Below, in pieces: positions 27,114 to 36,449 of a stretch of DNA of 64,000 bases. The stretch covers positions 59,563 through 123,562 of the forward strand of contig JASJAO010000015.1 of assembly GCA_030066975.1 (NCBI GenBank), written 5' to 3'. Positions within the stretch are counted from its first letter, which is position 1; every line of letters starts with the position of its first letter. This stretch comes from Henriciella sp. (GTDB lineage Bacteria; Pseudomonadota; Alphaproteobacteria; Caulobacterales; Hyphomonadaceae). The notes beneath the pieces are model-generated. The model did no database searches and was not told the DNA's origin. It saw nothing but the letters and a program-made list of their open reading frames with translations. A program made the position numbers and the translations under genes.

Positions 27114-28568
27114 CTATTTCAAGAAGCCCGGAATGTCGTCGCCGAAGCCTTTAACGCCTTCGTCGGCGGGGGCAAGGATTTGATCGTCATCGGCGCGTTT
27201 GCGGTCTCTGCTGCGACGGTCTGAGCGCTCGCGTTTAGGGCGGGCAGGCTCTTCAGACTTTGCAGGCTCTGCGCGTTCTGCTTCGGGCTTTTCGCTGCGG
27301 TCTTCGCGGTCGCGGCGGCGACCTCGGCGGTCCCGGTCTCGGCCACGCCCACGGCTTCTGTCCTGTCGATCCCGACCACCGCGACGATCAGAGTCTTTTG
27401 GAAGCTCTTCTAATTCGTCATTCAGGCCGTCGACCGTGTAGTCTTCGACGTCCTTCTTGATCAGCATCATTACCCCACGCCAGGCTTTCTCATCAGCTGG
27501 AGAGACCAGGGTGAAGCTCTCGCCGGAGCGTCCGGCGCGTCCGGTGCGGCCGATGCGGTGGACATAATCCTCGTCTTTGACCGGCGGAGCATAGTTGAAC
27601 ACGTGGCCGACATCGGGGACATCGAGCCCGCGGGCGGCGACGTCGGAGGCTACGAGGAATTTCAGCTCCCCATCGCGGAACTTTTGCAGTGTTTTCATGC
27701 GCTCGGACTGGGGCAGGTCGCCATGGATCGGGGCGGCATCAAAGCCATGCTTGGTCAAAGACTTGGCGACAATGTCGACTTCGCGTTTGCGGTTGCAGAA
27801 GACGATGCCGTTGACGACCTCGCGGCTCTCAATCACGCGGCGCAGGGCTGTGCGCTTGGCCTTGTCATCGCCGCGGGGGATTTTGACGACATGCTGGGCA
27901 ATCGTCTCGGCGGTTTGCGACTGCCGGGCGACTTCGATTCGGACCGGATCTTTCTGGAAGGTCGCGGCGAGGCGCGCGATTTCCTTTGGCATGGTCGCTG
28001 AGAAAAGCAGGGTCTGGCGGCGAGGCGGCAGGAGTTTGCAGATCTTCTCAATGTCCGGGATGAAACCCATGTCCATCATCCGGTCGGCTTCATCGATCAC
28101 GAAGACTTCGAGACCAGTGAGCAAGATCTTGCCGCGTTCGAACTGATCGATCAGTCGCCCTGGCGTAGCGATCAGAACATCGACGCCGCGCATCAGCTTC
28201 TGTTCCTGCTCCTTGAAACTGACGCCTCCGATCAGAAGCGCCATCGTGAATTTCAGGTCAGCGCCATATTGCTCAAAGTTTTCAGAGACTTGGGCCGCCA
28301 GTTCGCGTGTCGGGCAGAGGATGAGACTGCGCGGCATGCGCGCCCGGGCGCGGCCTTTGGTGAGGCGATGGATCATCGGCAACACGAAGGCGGCCGTCTT
28401 CCCGGTGCCGGTCTGGGCGATGCCTGTGACATCGCCGCCATTCATTACGACCGGGATCGCTTTGGCCTGGATCGGGGTGGGGTGGGTGTAGCCGGTTTTG
28501 TCGATCGCGCTTTGAATGCGCGGGTCAAGGTTCAGCTCAGCAAAAGTAATCTTTGGTTCGTCAGTCAA
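27114..28568 (-). CDS. rhlE: DEAD-box ATP-dependent RNA helicase, RhlE type
   Basis: 484 residues. Helicase motifs in order are GIAQTGTGKTAAF (I), PTRELAAQV (Ia), VIDEADRMMDMGFIPD (II, DEAD), SATMP (III), ARGLDVPDVGHVFNYAPP (V) and HRIGRTGRAG (VI). The C-terminal ~90 residues form an R/D/G/E-rich low-complexity tail. The open frame begins with TTG at 28568; no in-frame ATG gives the Q-motif (YTHPTPIQAKAIP) with its N-terminal flank, so a TTG start is proposed. Confidence 0.93.
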   Translation of the reverse strand: MTDEPKITFAELNLDPRIQSAIDKTGYTHPTPIQAKAIPVVMNGGDVTGIAQTGTGKTAAFVLPMIHRLTKGRARARMPRSLILCPTRELAAQVSENFEQYGADLKFTMALLIGGVSFKEQEQKLMRGVDVLIATPGRLIDQFERGKILLTGLEVFVIDEADRMMDMGFIPDIEKICKLLPPRRQTLLFSATMPKEIARLAATFQKDPVRIEVARQSQTAETIAQHVVKIPRGDDKAKRTALRRVIESREVVNGIVFCNRKREVDIVAKSLTKHGFDAAPIHGDLPQSERMKTLQKFRDGELKFLVASDVAARGLDVPDVGHVFNYAPPVKDEDYVHRIGRTGRAGRSGESFTLVSPADEKAWRGVMMLIKKDVEDYTVDGLNDELEELPKDSDRRGGRDRQDRSRGRGRDRDRRGRRRDREDRSEKPEAERAEPAKSEEPARPKRERSDRRSRDRKRADDDQILAPADEGVKGFGDDIPGFLK

Positions 28569-28666
28569 GTTCAGGTCCGGGTGGTTGTGTCGGGCAGCCC
28601 CCCATGGGCCGCAATGCCGACAGAATCACTACGCCGGCCGCTTTGATGCGGTGCACATATAACAGA

Positions 28667-28692
28667 AAAGCCCGCCAATCTAGGCGGGCTTT
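28667..28692 (-). terminator. intrinsic terminator after sodB
   Basis: A perfect 10-bp stem AAAGCCCGCC/GGCGGGCTTT with a six-base loop. Read on the minus strand the stem is followed by GCTTTTC. It lies 22 bases after the sodB stop, in the right orientation to end that transcript. Confidence 0.8.
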
Positions 28693-28714
28693 CCATCTCG
28701 TTACATTCAGACGT

Positions 28715-29320
28715 TTAGGAAGCGTCCGCGAGGTTCTGGTTGGCGAAGTCCCAATTGACCAGATTGTCGAGGAAGCTCGCCATATAGTTTGGACGGCTGT
28801 TCTGGTAGTCGAGATAGTAGGCGTGCTCCCAGACATCCATGGTCAGAAGGGGGGTAACACCCGCTTCGGTGATTGGCGTTTCAGCATTCGGGGTTTTGGT
28901 GATGGCGAGCTTGCCATCCTTCAGGACCAGCCAGGCCCAACCAGATCCGAACTGAGTGCCACCGGCCGCTTTGAACTGCGTCGCGAACTCGTCATAGGAG
29001 CCGAAGTCGCGGTCAATCAGTTCGGCAATCTTACCGTGCGGCTTGCCGCCGCCACCGGGCTTCATGGAGTGCCAGTAGAATGTGTGGTTCCAGACCTGAG
29101 CGGCATTGTTGAAAAGACCGGCTTTTGATGGATCACCGGAAGAGGCTTTGACAATCGCTTCCAGAGACGCGTCAGCCATATCCGTGCCGTCGATCAGCTT
29201 GTTGAGATTGGTGACATACGCGTTGTGGTGTTTCCCGTGGTGGAAATTCAGTGTCTCTTCTGAGATATGGGGGGCAAGGCCATCCCGGCCGTAAGGGAGC
29301 TCTGGTAGTTCGAATGCCAT
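28715..29320 (-). CDS. sodB: superoxide dismutase [Fe]
   Basis: 201 residues. Metal ligands are visible in LNFHHGKHHNAYV, WNHTFYWHSM, and DVWEHAYYLDYQN. The segment GGTQFGSGWAWLV is the Fe-type pattern. It dismutates superoxide in the cytoplasm. The ATG at 29320 gives the standard MAFELPELPYG start; a seven-residue extension is not used. A clear terminator follows. Confidence 0.95.
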   Translation of the reverse strand: MAFELPELPYGRDGLAPHISEETLNFHHGKHHNAYVTNLNKLIDGTDMADASLEAIVKASSGDPSKAGLFNNAAQVWNHTFYWHSMKPGGGGKPHGKIAELIDRDFGSYDEFATQFKAAGGTQFGSGWAWLVLKDGKLAITKTPNAETPITEAGVTPLLTMDVWEHAYYLDYQNSRPNYMASFLDNLVNWDFANQNLADAS

Positions 29321-29383
29321 GATCATGTCCTTGTCTATCAATTGTAATTTTTCAGCAGCTTGCCTGGATCACATATGGGTCCC

Positions 29384-30031
29384 ATGAATCAAACTGCCAG
29401 TAATCTTTCAACCGAAAAATGGAAAGACCTCGATCAGCGGCTGCAAAGAGTCGACGAGGATCGCTGGCTGTCGAGTCGATATGCGGCTCTTAAAGACCGC
29501 CGGGCGCTCACATGCCTGTATTTGTTGAATTATGAACTGGCGCGGATCAGGTTGGCGGTGACAGAAGCGGGACTGCGCCCGATCAGGTTCCAATGGTGGC
29601 GAGAAAACCTTGAGTCATTGGCGACAGAGGGTCCGGCAAAACTGGACCTGCTGGCAGGGCTCAAGCAAGCAATCCAGTCTGAACAGGTCTCAATCCCCTC
29701 CTTGCAGCTTCTGGTAGATGGACATGAACGTGCGCTGGAGCAGGGTGATCGATCGCTTGAGCCGGAAGCACATCTGGCGGCCACAGCTGCGCGAATTCTC
29801 GTTCCGGCGCATGGCTGGCGAGACGCCATTGATCAGGTCGCGCCGCACGTTGCTGCGCTTCGCCGCGGCGAGAAAGTCGGATTCGGTCCGGTCGTATCAA
29901 AAGCGCCAACCCAGATCCGTCCGGCCATCGCGCACTTTCGATTGCGGCGCCCCATGGCCAAATCAGATCGCCGGAATGGCTTTGCGCGGCGTGTATGTGT
30001 CATGCTTGGGGTGCAAACAGGACGCGTCTGA
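29384..30031 (+). CDS. squalene/phytoene synthase family protein, short form
   Basis: About 215 residues, shorter than catalytic squalene or phytoene synthases (about 270-350). LTCLYLLNYELARIRLAV, LRPIRFQWWRENLE and the C-terminal HFRLRRPMAK resemble the NDUFAF6-like branch of the family. The Asp-rich DxxxD prenyl-diphosphate motifs are not evident, so an enzymatic role is doubtful. The start at 29384 is chosen over two earlier ATGs because the family match begins soon after it, but no good ribosome site is seen. Confidence 0.7.
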   Translation: MNQTASNLSTEKWKDLDQRLQRVDEDRWLSSRYAALKDRRALTCLYLLNYELARIRLAVTEAGLRPIRFQWWRENLESLATEGPAKLDLLAGLKQAIQSEQVSIPSLQLLVDGHERALEQGDRSLEPEAHLAATAARILVPAHGWRDAIDQVAPHVAALRRGEKVGFGPVVSKAPTQIRPAIAHFRLRRPMAKSDRRNGFARRVCVMLGVQTGRV

Positions 30032-30062
30032 AACCGAAAATACACACCTTGGATCTAATTTG

Positions 30063-30079
30063 AGTGAACAGTGTTCACT
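30063..30079. promoter_or_regulatory. TetR-type operator candidate upstream of tolC
   Basis: A perfect inverted repeat with a 7-base arm and 3-base centre (AGTGAAC AGT GTTCACT), 54 bases before the tolC start. TGAACAnTGTTCA-like palindromes are typical TetR/AcrR-family sites that control efflux genes. No TetR gene is in this window, so the regulator would act in trans. Confidence 0.55.
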
Positions 30080-30132
30080 TTCTAGCGCAAGCGACTATTT
30101 CAGACGAATAAAAAGCGTACGGAGTTCTCAAA

Positions 30133-31416
30133 ATGTTGAAACGGGTGGCTGCATTGGCAGCGTTATCTTTGTGTATTGGCCTGAACGGGCCGAGTTCAGC
30201 TGAAACACTGCAGGACGTTATTCGCCTCGCTTACATCAACAATCCTGACATTGAAGCCCAGCGACGCGGTGCCGAGATTGCGCAGGAGACCCTGAATCAG
30301 GCCCGAGGACAGAGACGCCCGCAAGTCGATCTGTCGGGGAGCGCGGGTTTCGAATCAATCGACTCGAATCGTCCCTTTGCGGGGAATGTCGGCGAACGAC
30401 CACTTGCGAACGCCGCCCTGCAAGCATCCGTACCCGTCTATACCGGCGGACAGATCAGTGCAGGCATCCGTCAGGCACAAGCAGGACTCGGCGCGGCCAA
30501 CGCGCAGTTGGACGGGTTTAACCAGGATCTCATCCTGGATGTCGTTGTCAGCTATGTCGACGTGCTGCGGGATCGCGAGACGATTGCCATCCGGGAGAAC
30601 AGTGTTGCGCTGCTTACCGAGCAGCTACGTGCGGCCGAAGACCGTTTTGAGGTCGGTGTTGTGACGCGAACCGATGTGGCCCAGTCCGAAGCTCGACTGG
30701 AGGGCGCAAACGCGGCACTGGCAGGCGCCGAGGCCGCTCTGCAAGGGTCGAACGCGGTGTTTGCTTTTTTGATTGGATATCTGCCGGACGATCTGGCTCC
30801 GGTGCCGCCCGCACCTGCGCTACCGGCGACGTTTGACGACGCGTTGGCGCTCGCCCTGAATGAGAATCCTGATCTGGCCGCGCTGGAATTCAATCAGGAA
30901 GCCACCAAGGAAGCGGTCAGCGTTGCCCGTGGGGCTTTGCGGCCCAGCGTATCGATTGTCGGCACAGCGTCACACCAGGAAACGTTTGACGAGAATTTTC
31001 GCGACACAGAGGTCACCGCTCTGGCGCAAGCTACGGTGCCGCTGTTTTCTGGTGGCATCCTGAAAAGCCAGGTCCGTGAGGCGAAGCTTGCAGATGCACA
31101 GGCCAAACTGCAGATCGAAACCACGCGTCGTCGTATTCGTGCGGAAGTTGCGCAGGCCTGGTTCAATAATCTCGCGGCCGAACGGTCGATCGATGCTTCC
31201 GAAAGGCAGGTAGAAGCCGCTGAAATCGCTTATGAAGGCGCGCAGGCCGAGTTGCAGGTGGGCACACGTACGACGCTGGACGTGCTGGATCAGGAACAGG
31301 AACTCCTCGATGCGAGATTGGGGCTGATTAACGCCGAGCGTGATGCGTATGTGGCGTCGCATGAACTTCTGCGCGCTATGGGTGTTCTGACGCTTGAAAC
31401 GCTCGAAATTGGTTAG
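30133..31416 (+). CDS. tolC: TolC-family outer-membrane efflux protein
   Basis: 427 residues. A signal peptide (ends PSSA) precedes two outer-membrane-efflux repeats: ETLQDVIRLAYINNPDIEAQRRGAE... at the start of the first and TFDDALALALNENPDLAALE at the start of the second. NVQ-like long helices end in GTRTTLDVLDQEQELLDARL. It provides the outer-membrane duct for type I secretion and multidrug export. An ACGGAG site precedes the ATG; a TetR-like palindrome is upstream; popZ and valS follow, an order also known from Caulobacter relatives. Confidence 0.93.
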   Translation: MLKRVAALAALSLCIGLNGPSSAETLQDVIRLAYINNPDIEAQRRGAEIAQETLNQARGQRRPQVDLSGSAGFESIDSNRPFAGNVGERPLANAALQASVPVYTGGQISAGIRQAQAGLGAANAQLDGFNQDLILDVVVSYVDVLRDRETIAIRENSVALLTEQLRAAEDRFEVGVVTRTDVAQSEARLEGANAALAGAEAALQGSNAVFAFLIGYLPDDLAPVPPAPALPATFDDALALALNENPDLAALEFNQEATKEAVSVARGALRPSVSIVGTASHQETFDENFRDTEVTALAQATVPLFSGGILKSQVREAKLADAQAKLQIETTRRRIRAEVAQAWFNNLAAERSIDASERQVEAAEIAYEGAQAELQVGTRTTLDVLDQEQELLDARLGLINAERDAYVASHELLRAMGVLTLETLEIG

Positions 31417-31464
31417 TTTTAAAGCGGAATGTGCTAACGTATAGAGGGCTCATGTAACGGCTTA

Positions 31465-31489
31465 TTAACCGACACGGCATAGCCGAGTC
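31465..31489 (+). promoter_or_regulatory. possible cell-cycle control sites upstream of popZ
   Basis: A TTAACC half-site (31465-31470), the core of CtrA boxes, and a GAGTC (31485-31489), a CcrM-type GANTC methylation site, lie 34-58 bases before the popZ start. Both are short motifs and either could be chance. They are noted because PopZ is cell-cycle regulated in relatives. Confidence 0.3.
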
Positions 31490-31522
31490 TTAGATCAACT
31501 CATGTATCCGGGGAAAAGGCTT

Positions 31523-32194
31523 ATGGCGGAGCAGGCCCAAAAAGAACCAACGATGGAAGAAATCCTGTCTTCTATCCGGAAAATTATCGCAGATGACAGC
31601 TCAGCGGTCGTGGAACCTGACACGGCATCGTCATTCGACGTTGGCGTGGCGGAAGAAGAAACATTCGAAGAGCTCGACCTCAACGATAGCCCGCTCGAGA
31701 TGGAGCTGCCTGAGACAGAAGAAGACGTGCTCGCCGCGATCACGCAGTCGGTCGACACTGCCGAGGATGTGTTTGAGGAAGAGGTTGAGGAGAGCGAAAT
31801 GCTCGCCGAGGAGACCTATGCCGAGCCCGAAGAATCATTTGAACTGCCTGAGCCATTGGAAGCAGAGGCAGAGGTAGAGGAGTTCGTGGAAGATATGCCG
31901 GTCTTGCACGATATTCCCACCGTCTCTGAACCGGAACTGTCTGCTCCCGCGCCGATCGGCAGCGCTGCACCTCTGACTGATTCGGCGACTGTTTCTGCGG
32001 CAGCCGGGTCGTTGAGCAAGCTGCTGTCAAAAGTTGAGTTTGGTGAAGAAGCGGGCGGCGCAACGACAATTGATGCGCTGGTCGGAGAATTGCTTCGTCC
32101 GATGCTGAAAGAATGGCTGGACGAGAATCTGCAGGACATTGTCGACAAGCATGTCGAAGCAGAAGTTGCCCGTATCGCACGCATGGCACGCTAG
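31523..32194 (+). CDS. popZ: PopZ-type polar organizing protein (DUF2497)
   Basis: 223 residues. The N-terminal EPTMEEILSSIRKIIADDS is the conserved partner-binding helix. A long acidic low-complexity region (about 30-150, E/P/A-rich) is followed by the C-terminal oligomerisation block LVGELLRPMLKEWLDENLQDIVDKHVEAEV. PopZ condenses at cell poles and anchors ParB-bound centromeres. The start at 31523 gives MAEQAQKEP; a seven-codon extension to 31502 is possible. Its place directly upstream of valS is characteristic. Confidence 0.92.
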   Translation: MAEQAQKEPTMEEILSSIRKIIADDSSAVVEPDTASSFDVGVAEEETFEELDLNDSPLEMELPETEEDVLAAITQSVDTAEDVFEEEVEESEMLAEETYAEPEESFELPEPLEAEAEVEEFVEDMPVLHDIPTVSEPELSAPAPIGSAAPLTDSATVSAAAGSLSKLLSKVEFGEEAGGATTIDALVGELLRPMLKEWLDENLQDIVDKHVEAEVARIARMAR

Positions 32195-32223
32195 ACCCAC
32201 GCCACACGACTGAGTAAGGAACG

Positions 32224-32251
32224 AGGCGCGCCGTCACTGGCGCGCCTTTTT
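32224..32251 (+). terminator. intrinsic terminator after popZ
   Basis: The stem AGGCGCGCC/GGCGCGCCT with a six-base loop is followed directly by TTTTT. It lies between popZ and valS, indicating that valS, whose start is 29 bases later, has reduced read-through or its own promoter. Confidence 0.85.
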
Positions 32252-32279
32252 CAATGGACCAAGACCACCGGACGTTTTC

Positions 32280-35200
32280 ATGATCGACCAACGATTTGAC
32301 CCGAAAGCCCATGAACAGCGCATCTATAAGCGCTGGGAGGAAGCGGGCTGTTTCAAGCCGAGTATGGAGACGGCGGCCGAGCCCTATTGTATCGTGATCC
32401 CGCCCCCGAATGTGACCGGCAGCCTGCACATGGGGCACGCGCTCAACAATACGATCCAGGACATACTGTGCCGGTTCGAGCGGATGCGCGGCAAGAATGT
32501 CCGCTGGCAGCCGGGTATGGACCATGCTGGCATCGCGACTCAGATGGTGGTGGAACGCAAATTGGCGGCTGATCAACAGCCGAGTCGCCGCGAGATGGGC
32601 CGTGAGGCGTTCATCGAGAAAGTCTGGGAGTGGAAGGAAGAATCTGGCGGGACGATCCTGAACCAGCTGAAACGACTTGGCGCATCGTGTGATTGGGACA
32701 ATACGCGGTTTACGCTGGACGAGGACCTGTCCAAGGCGGTGTCCAAGGTCTTCGTCGATCTCTACAATGAGGGACTGATCTACCGCGCCAAGCGGCTGGT
32801 GAACTGGGACCCGCAATTCCAGACTGCGATCTCCAACCTGGAGGTGGAGAACCTCGAAGTGCCCGGACATATGTGGCACTTCAAGTATCCGCTCGCGGGC
32901 GGTGAGACTTACACCTATGTTGAGAAAGACGCGGATGGTAATGTCACGCTGGAGGAAGAGCGCGACTATATTTCTATTGCCACCACACGTCCGGAGACGA
33001 TGCTGGGCGATGGCGCGGTGGCCGTGCATCCGTCCGACACCCGCTATGCCCCGATTGTCGGGAAGCTGTGCGAAATTCCGGTAGGGCCAAAACAGCATCG
33101 CCGCCTGATCCCGATCATCACGGATGAGTATCCCGATCCGGACTTCGGCTCCGGCGCGGTGAAGATTACCGGCGCGCATGACTTTAATGACTATCAGGTC
33201 GCCAAGCGCGGCGGCATTCCGATGTATGCGCTGATGGACGAGAAGGCGCAGATGCGCAGCGATGGTCGCAGATACGCCTCAGCGGCGGAGCAAGCGCGGC
33301 AGATTGCCAAGGGCAAGCTCGACTTCGATGAAAAAACAATCGCCCGCATAAATCTCGTCCCAGACGAGTATCGCGGGCTGGACCGGTTTGAGGTACGCAA
33401 ACGTGTTGTCGCTGACATCACCGCAGAGGGGTTGGCCGTGATGATCCCCGACCCAAAATGGAAGCCGGGGGAGGGTGAAAGCGAATCCGATGCGCCACTG
33501 ATCCCCTATGTAGAAAAAAAGAAAATCATGCAGCCCTTCGGCGACCGCTCAAAAGTAGTCATCGAGCCGATGCTGACCGACCAATGGTTTGTGGATGCCG
33601 AAACCCTCGCCAAGCCCGCTATTGAAGCGGTCGAGCAGGGCGACACGACCTTCGTGCCGGAGAACTGGGACAAGACCTATTACAACTGGATGCGGGATAT
33701 TGAGCCCTGGTGTATCTCCCGCCAGCTCTGGTGGGGCCATCGGATTCCGGTTTGGTATGCCCGTACCATTGAGCAGATAGAGGCGGATCGCCTTGGGCCC
33801 TTTAAGGAATTTGCCGCTGTTTCGAGTGAAGATGCGCTTGCTCAGGCGAAGGACTATTATGGCGAGGGTGTCAGAGTCGTTATCAATACCTCTGAAAACG
33901 ATACGGCCTGCTGTGATGGATTGAACGAGGATGGCAAGGTCAACTTTGTTGAGTTAGCGCGTGACCCCGACGTCCTCGACACATGGTTTAGCTCTGCGCT
34001 GTGGCCTTTCTCCACACAAGGCTGGCCGGAGGAGACGGACGACGTAAAGACCTTCTATCCCGGCGCTGTGCTCGTTACGGCGTTTGATATCATCTTCTTC
34101 TGGGTGGCCCGGATGATGATGATGGGGATCAAGTTCATGGACGGGGAAGTGCCGTTCAAGGATGTCTATATCCATGCCATCGTTCGCGATGAGAGCGGGA
34201 AGAAAATGTCCAAGTCGGAGGGCAATGTCATCGATCCGGTGGACCTGATTGATGGGATTGATGCCGACAGCCTGGTCGCGAAACGCACCACGGGATTGCG
34301 CCAGCCAGAGAAAGCCCCGCAGGTTGAGAAAGAGACGCGCAAACGCTTCCCGAAAGGCTTTGAGGCATTTGGGGCAGATGCCTTGCGCTTCACACTTGCG
34401 GCGATGGCGACGAAGGGGCGTGACATCAATTTGGCTGTCGACCGGGTCGCCGGATATCGGAACTTTGGTACCAAATTGTGGAATGCAGTACGATTCGCAC
34501 AAATGAACGAAACTGTGTTCGGACAGTCGATTCGCCCGGATTCATTACAGCTTCCTGTCAATCGATGGATTGTCGGCGGTGTGTACGAGTGCGCTGCCGC
34601 CGTAACCGAAGCGATTGAAGACTATCGTTTCAATGATGCCGCTGGCGCGGTCTATCACTTCGTCTGGGATATCTTCTGTGACTGGTATCTGGAACTGTCC
34701 AAACCGATCCTCCAGGGCGAGGATGCGAAATCCAGAGAGGAAACCCAGATTGTTCTCGGATGGACGATCGAACAGATCTTGAAGATCCTGCATCCGTTCT
34801 CGCCGTTCATCACAGAGACGCTTTGGGAACAAACCGCAGAGCGCTCAGACTTCCTGATGCAGCAGAGCTGGCCGGGCATGGAGGAAGGGTTCTCCGATAC
34901 AGATTCGGCTGCCGAACTCGACTGGGTCATGCGGTTCATTTCTGAGATCCGTTCGGTCCGGTCAGATGTCGGTGTCGGTGCAGCGGCGAAAGTGCCCGTC
35001 AGCGTGCTTGACGCGTCTAAGCAGACGACCGAGCGATTGGAGGCGCATAAGAGCGTCATCATGCGTATGGCGCGCCTGGACTCCCTCAACACCGCAGGTT
35101 CAGCACCGCCCGGATCGGTCAAGTGCGTGGTCGATGAGGCGACGATTGTTCTCGAAGTCGCTGATCTGATTGATACCAGCGCGGAGCTTGAGCGGCTGGA

Positions 35201-35378
35201 CAAACAGACTGGCAAGCTCGGCAAAGAGCGCGACGGGCTTGAGAAACGCTTGGGCAATGAAGCCTTTGTGGCGAAAGCGCCTGCGGAAGTGGTTGACGAA
35301 CAAAGGCGCAGGCTTACCGAATTGGGGCAGATGATCGAAAAACTGTCAGCGGCGCGGGATCAACTCGCCGCCCTGTAA
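32280..35378 (+). CDS. valS: valine--tRNA ligase
   Basis: 1032 residues, somewhat longer than the E. coli enzyme (951). The class I HIGH motif appears as HMGH in PPNVTGSLHMGHAL, and the KMSKS motif in GKKMSKSEGNVIDP. The editing domain (about 190-400) and the anticodon-binding domain are present, and a C-terminal coiled coil (about 950-1032, ERLDKQTGKLGKERDGLEKR) closes the protein. It charges tRNA-Val in the cytoplasm. Extra length is partly in an insertion between about 330 and 400. Confidence 0.97.
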   Translation: MIDQRFDPKAHEQRIYKRWEEAGCFKPSMETAAEPYCIVIPPPNVTGSLHMGHALNNTIQDILCRFERMRGKNVRWQPGMDHAGIATQMVVERKLAADQQPSRREMGREAFIEKVWEWKEESGGTILNQLKRLGASCDWDNTRFTLDEDLSKAVSKVFVDLYNEGLIYRAKRLVNWDPQFQTAISNLEVENLEVPGHMWHFKYPLAGGETYTYVEKDADGNVTLEEERDYISIATTRPETMLGDGAVAVHPSDTRYAPIVGKLCEIPVGPKQHRRLIPIITDEYPDPDFGSGAVKITGAHDFNDYQVAKRGGIPMYALMDEKAQMRSDGRRYASAAEQARQIAKGKLDFDEKTIARINLVPDEYRGLDRFEVRKRVVADITAEGLAVMIPDPKWKPGEGESESDAPLIPYVEKKKIMQPFGDRSKVVIEPMLTDQWFVDAETLAKPAIEAVEQGDTTFVPENWDKTYYNWMRDIEPWCISRQLWWGHRIPVWYARTIEQIEADRLGPFKEFAAVSSEDALAQAKDYYGEGVRVVINTSENDTACCDGLNEDGKVNFVELARDPDVLDTWFSSALWPFSTQGWPEETDDVKTFYPGAVLVTAFDIIFFWVARMMMMGIKFMDGEVPFKDVYIHAIVRDESGKKMSKSEGNVIDPVDLIDGIDADSLVAKRTTGLRQPEKAPQVEKETRKRFPKGFEAFGADALRFTLAAMATKGRDINLAVDRVAGYRNFGTKLWNAVRFAQMNETVFGQSIRPDSLQLPVNRWIVGGVYECAAAVTEAIEDYRFNDAAGAVYHFVWDIFCDWYLELSKPILQGEDAKSREETQIVLGWTIEQILKILHPFSPFITETLWEQTAERSDFLMQQSWPGMEEGFSDTDSAAELDWVMRFISEIRSVRSDVGVGAAAKVPVSVLDASKQTTERLEAHKSVIMRMARLDSLNTAGSAPPGSVKCVVDEATIVLEVADLIDTSAELERLDKQTGKLGKERDGLEKRLGNEAFVAKAPAEVVDEQRRRLTELGQMIEKLSAARDQLAAL

Positions 35379-35388
35379 AGGAGGCCTT

Positions 35389-36381
35389 ATGTTTCGTTCT
35401 GTTCTGGCAAGTCTTGGACTTGCTGCCGCTCTCATTACGCCGGTAAGTGCACAAGAGGCGCCCACCGAAACGTCGGAATGGCGTCTGGTGATTCATGGCG
35501 GGGCCGGGGTAATCCTGCGTGAAAACCTGAGTGAAGAGCAGGAAGCGGCCTATCGCGCCGGGCTCGAAGTGGCTCTGGAGCGGGGCGCAGCGGTGTTGCG
35601 GGAAGGCGGCAGCGCGGTGGATGCTGTGCAGGCGGCGGTCATTCCGATGGAGAATAATCCGCTGTTCAATGCGGGCTTTGGCGCTGTGTTCACCGCTGCC
35701 GCTGAACATGAACTGGACGCGTCGATCATGGACGGGCGTGATCGCAATGCCGGTTCTGTCGCCGGGGTTAGATATACCAAGAACCCGATCCTCGCGGCAC
35801 GTGCGGTGATGGACCAATCAGAGCATGTGATGTTTGCGGGCAAAGGCGCGGATGCGTTTGCGGCCCAAGTCGGGCTGGAATTGGTCAACAATGATTTCTT
35901 TGATACAGACCGCCGACGTCGCTCGCTGGAAAAAGTGCTGAAGTCGCGTGAACGTACAGATGCCGACCGTCACGGGACGGTTGGCGCCATTGCCGTCGAC
36001 GCCGAAGGTAACCTGGCAGCCGCGACGACCACAGGTGGTATGACGGCGAAAGCGGCGGGCCGGGTGGGGGATACGCCGCTGATCGGGGCGGCGACCTATG
36101 CCCAGAACGGCGTGTGTGCGGTCTCGTCCACGGGCCATGGCGAGTATTTCATTCGGGTCGCGGTCGCCAAGACGATTTGTGCCGAGATGGAACTGGCCGG
36201 CGCGAGTGCCAAAGATGCGGCCCAATCCGCGCTTGATCAGGTGGCTGAACTCGGCGGTGACGGTGGTGTAATCGTCATGGATGCTGACGGACACTATGAG
36301 TATGTTTTCAACTCAGCCGGTATGTATCGAGGCATGATTGACCCGAACGGCTTCGAAACAGCGATTTTCGAGGCAGAATGA
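35389..36381 (+). CDS. plant-type isoaspartyl peptidase/L-asparaginase, secreted
   Basis: 330 residues. An Ntn-hydrolase with signal peptide (ends PVSAQ). WRLVIHGGAG at the mature N-terminus, GGSAVDAVQAAV, FNAGFGAVFT, and the autocleavage site HGTVGAIAVD (nucleophile T197) are all intact, followed by TTTGGMTAKAAGRVGD. It hydrolyses isoaspartyl dipeptides or Asn; periplasmic location is implied. A strong AAAGGAGG site is 11 bases after the valS stop, so it may be cotranscribed. Confidence 0.9.
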   Translation: MFRSVLASLGLAAALITPVSAQEAPTETSEWRLVIHGGAGVILRENLSEEQEAAYRAGLEVALERGAAVLREGGSAVDAVQAAVIPMENNPLFNAGFGAVFTAAAEHELDASIMDGRDRNAGSVAGVRYTKNPILAARAVMDQSEHVMFAGKGADAFAAQVGLELVNNDFFDTDRRRRSLEKVLKSRERTDADRHGTVGAIAVDAEGNLAAATTTGGMTAKAAGRVGDTPLIGAATYAQNGVCAVSSTGHGEYFIRVAVAKTICAEMELAGASAKDAAQSALDQVAELGGDGGVIVMDADGHYEYVFNSAGMYRGMIDPNGFETAIFEAE

Positions 36382-36410
36382 ACCAATCACCGAGGTGACA
36401 GGATTGGGCT

Positions 36411-36438
36411 CAGAGGCTAAGCCTCTGCAGCGATTTTT
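36411..36438 (+). terminator. possible weak terminator or leader hairpin before ilvD
   Basis: A perfect 7-3-7 inverted repeat (CAGAGGC TAA GCCTCTG, 36411-36427) is followed after six bases by ATTTTT. It lies between the isoaspartyl peptidase stop and the ilvD start, and its distance from the T-run makes termination uncertain. Confidence 0.35.
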
Positions 36439-36449
36439 AGGATAGAGTT

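Noticed and set aside
31740..33179. 479-residue minus-strand frame opposite popZ and valS
   Set aside because: Covers two real genes on the other strand and has no signature; rejected as a shadow.
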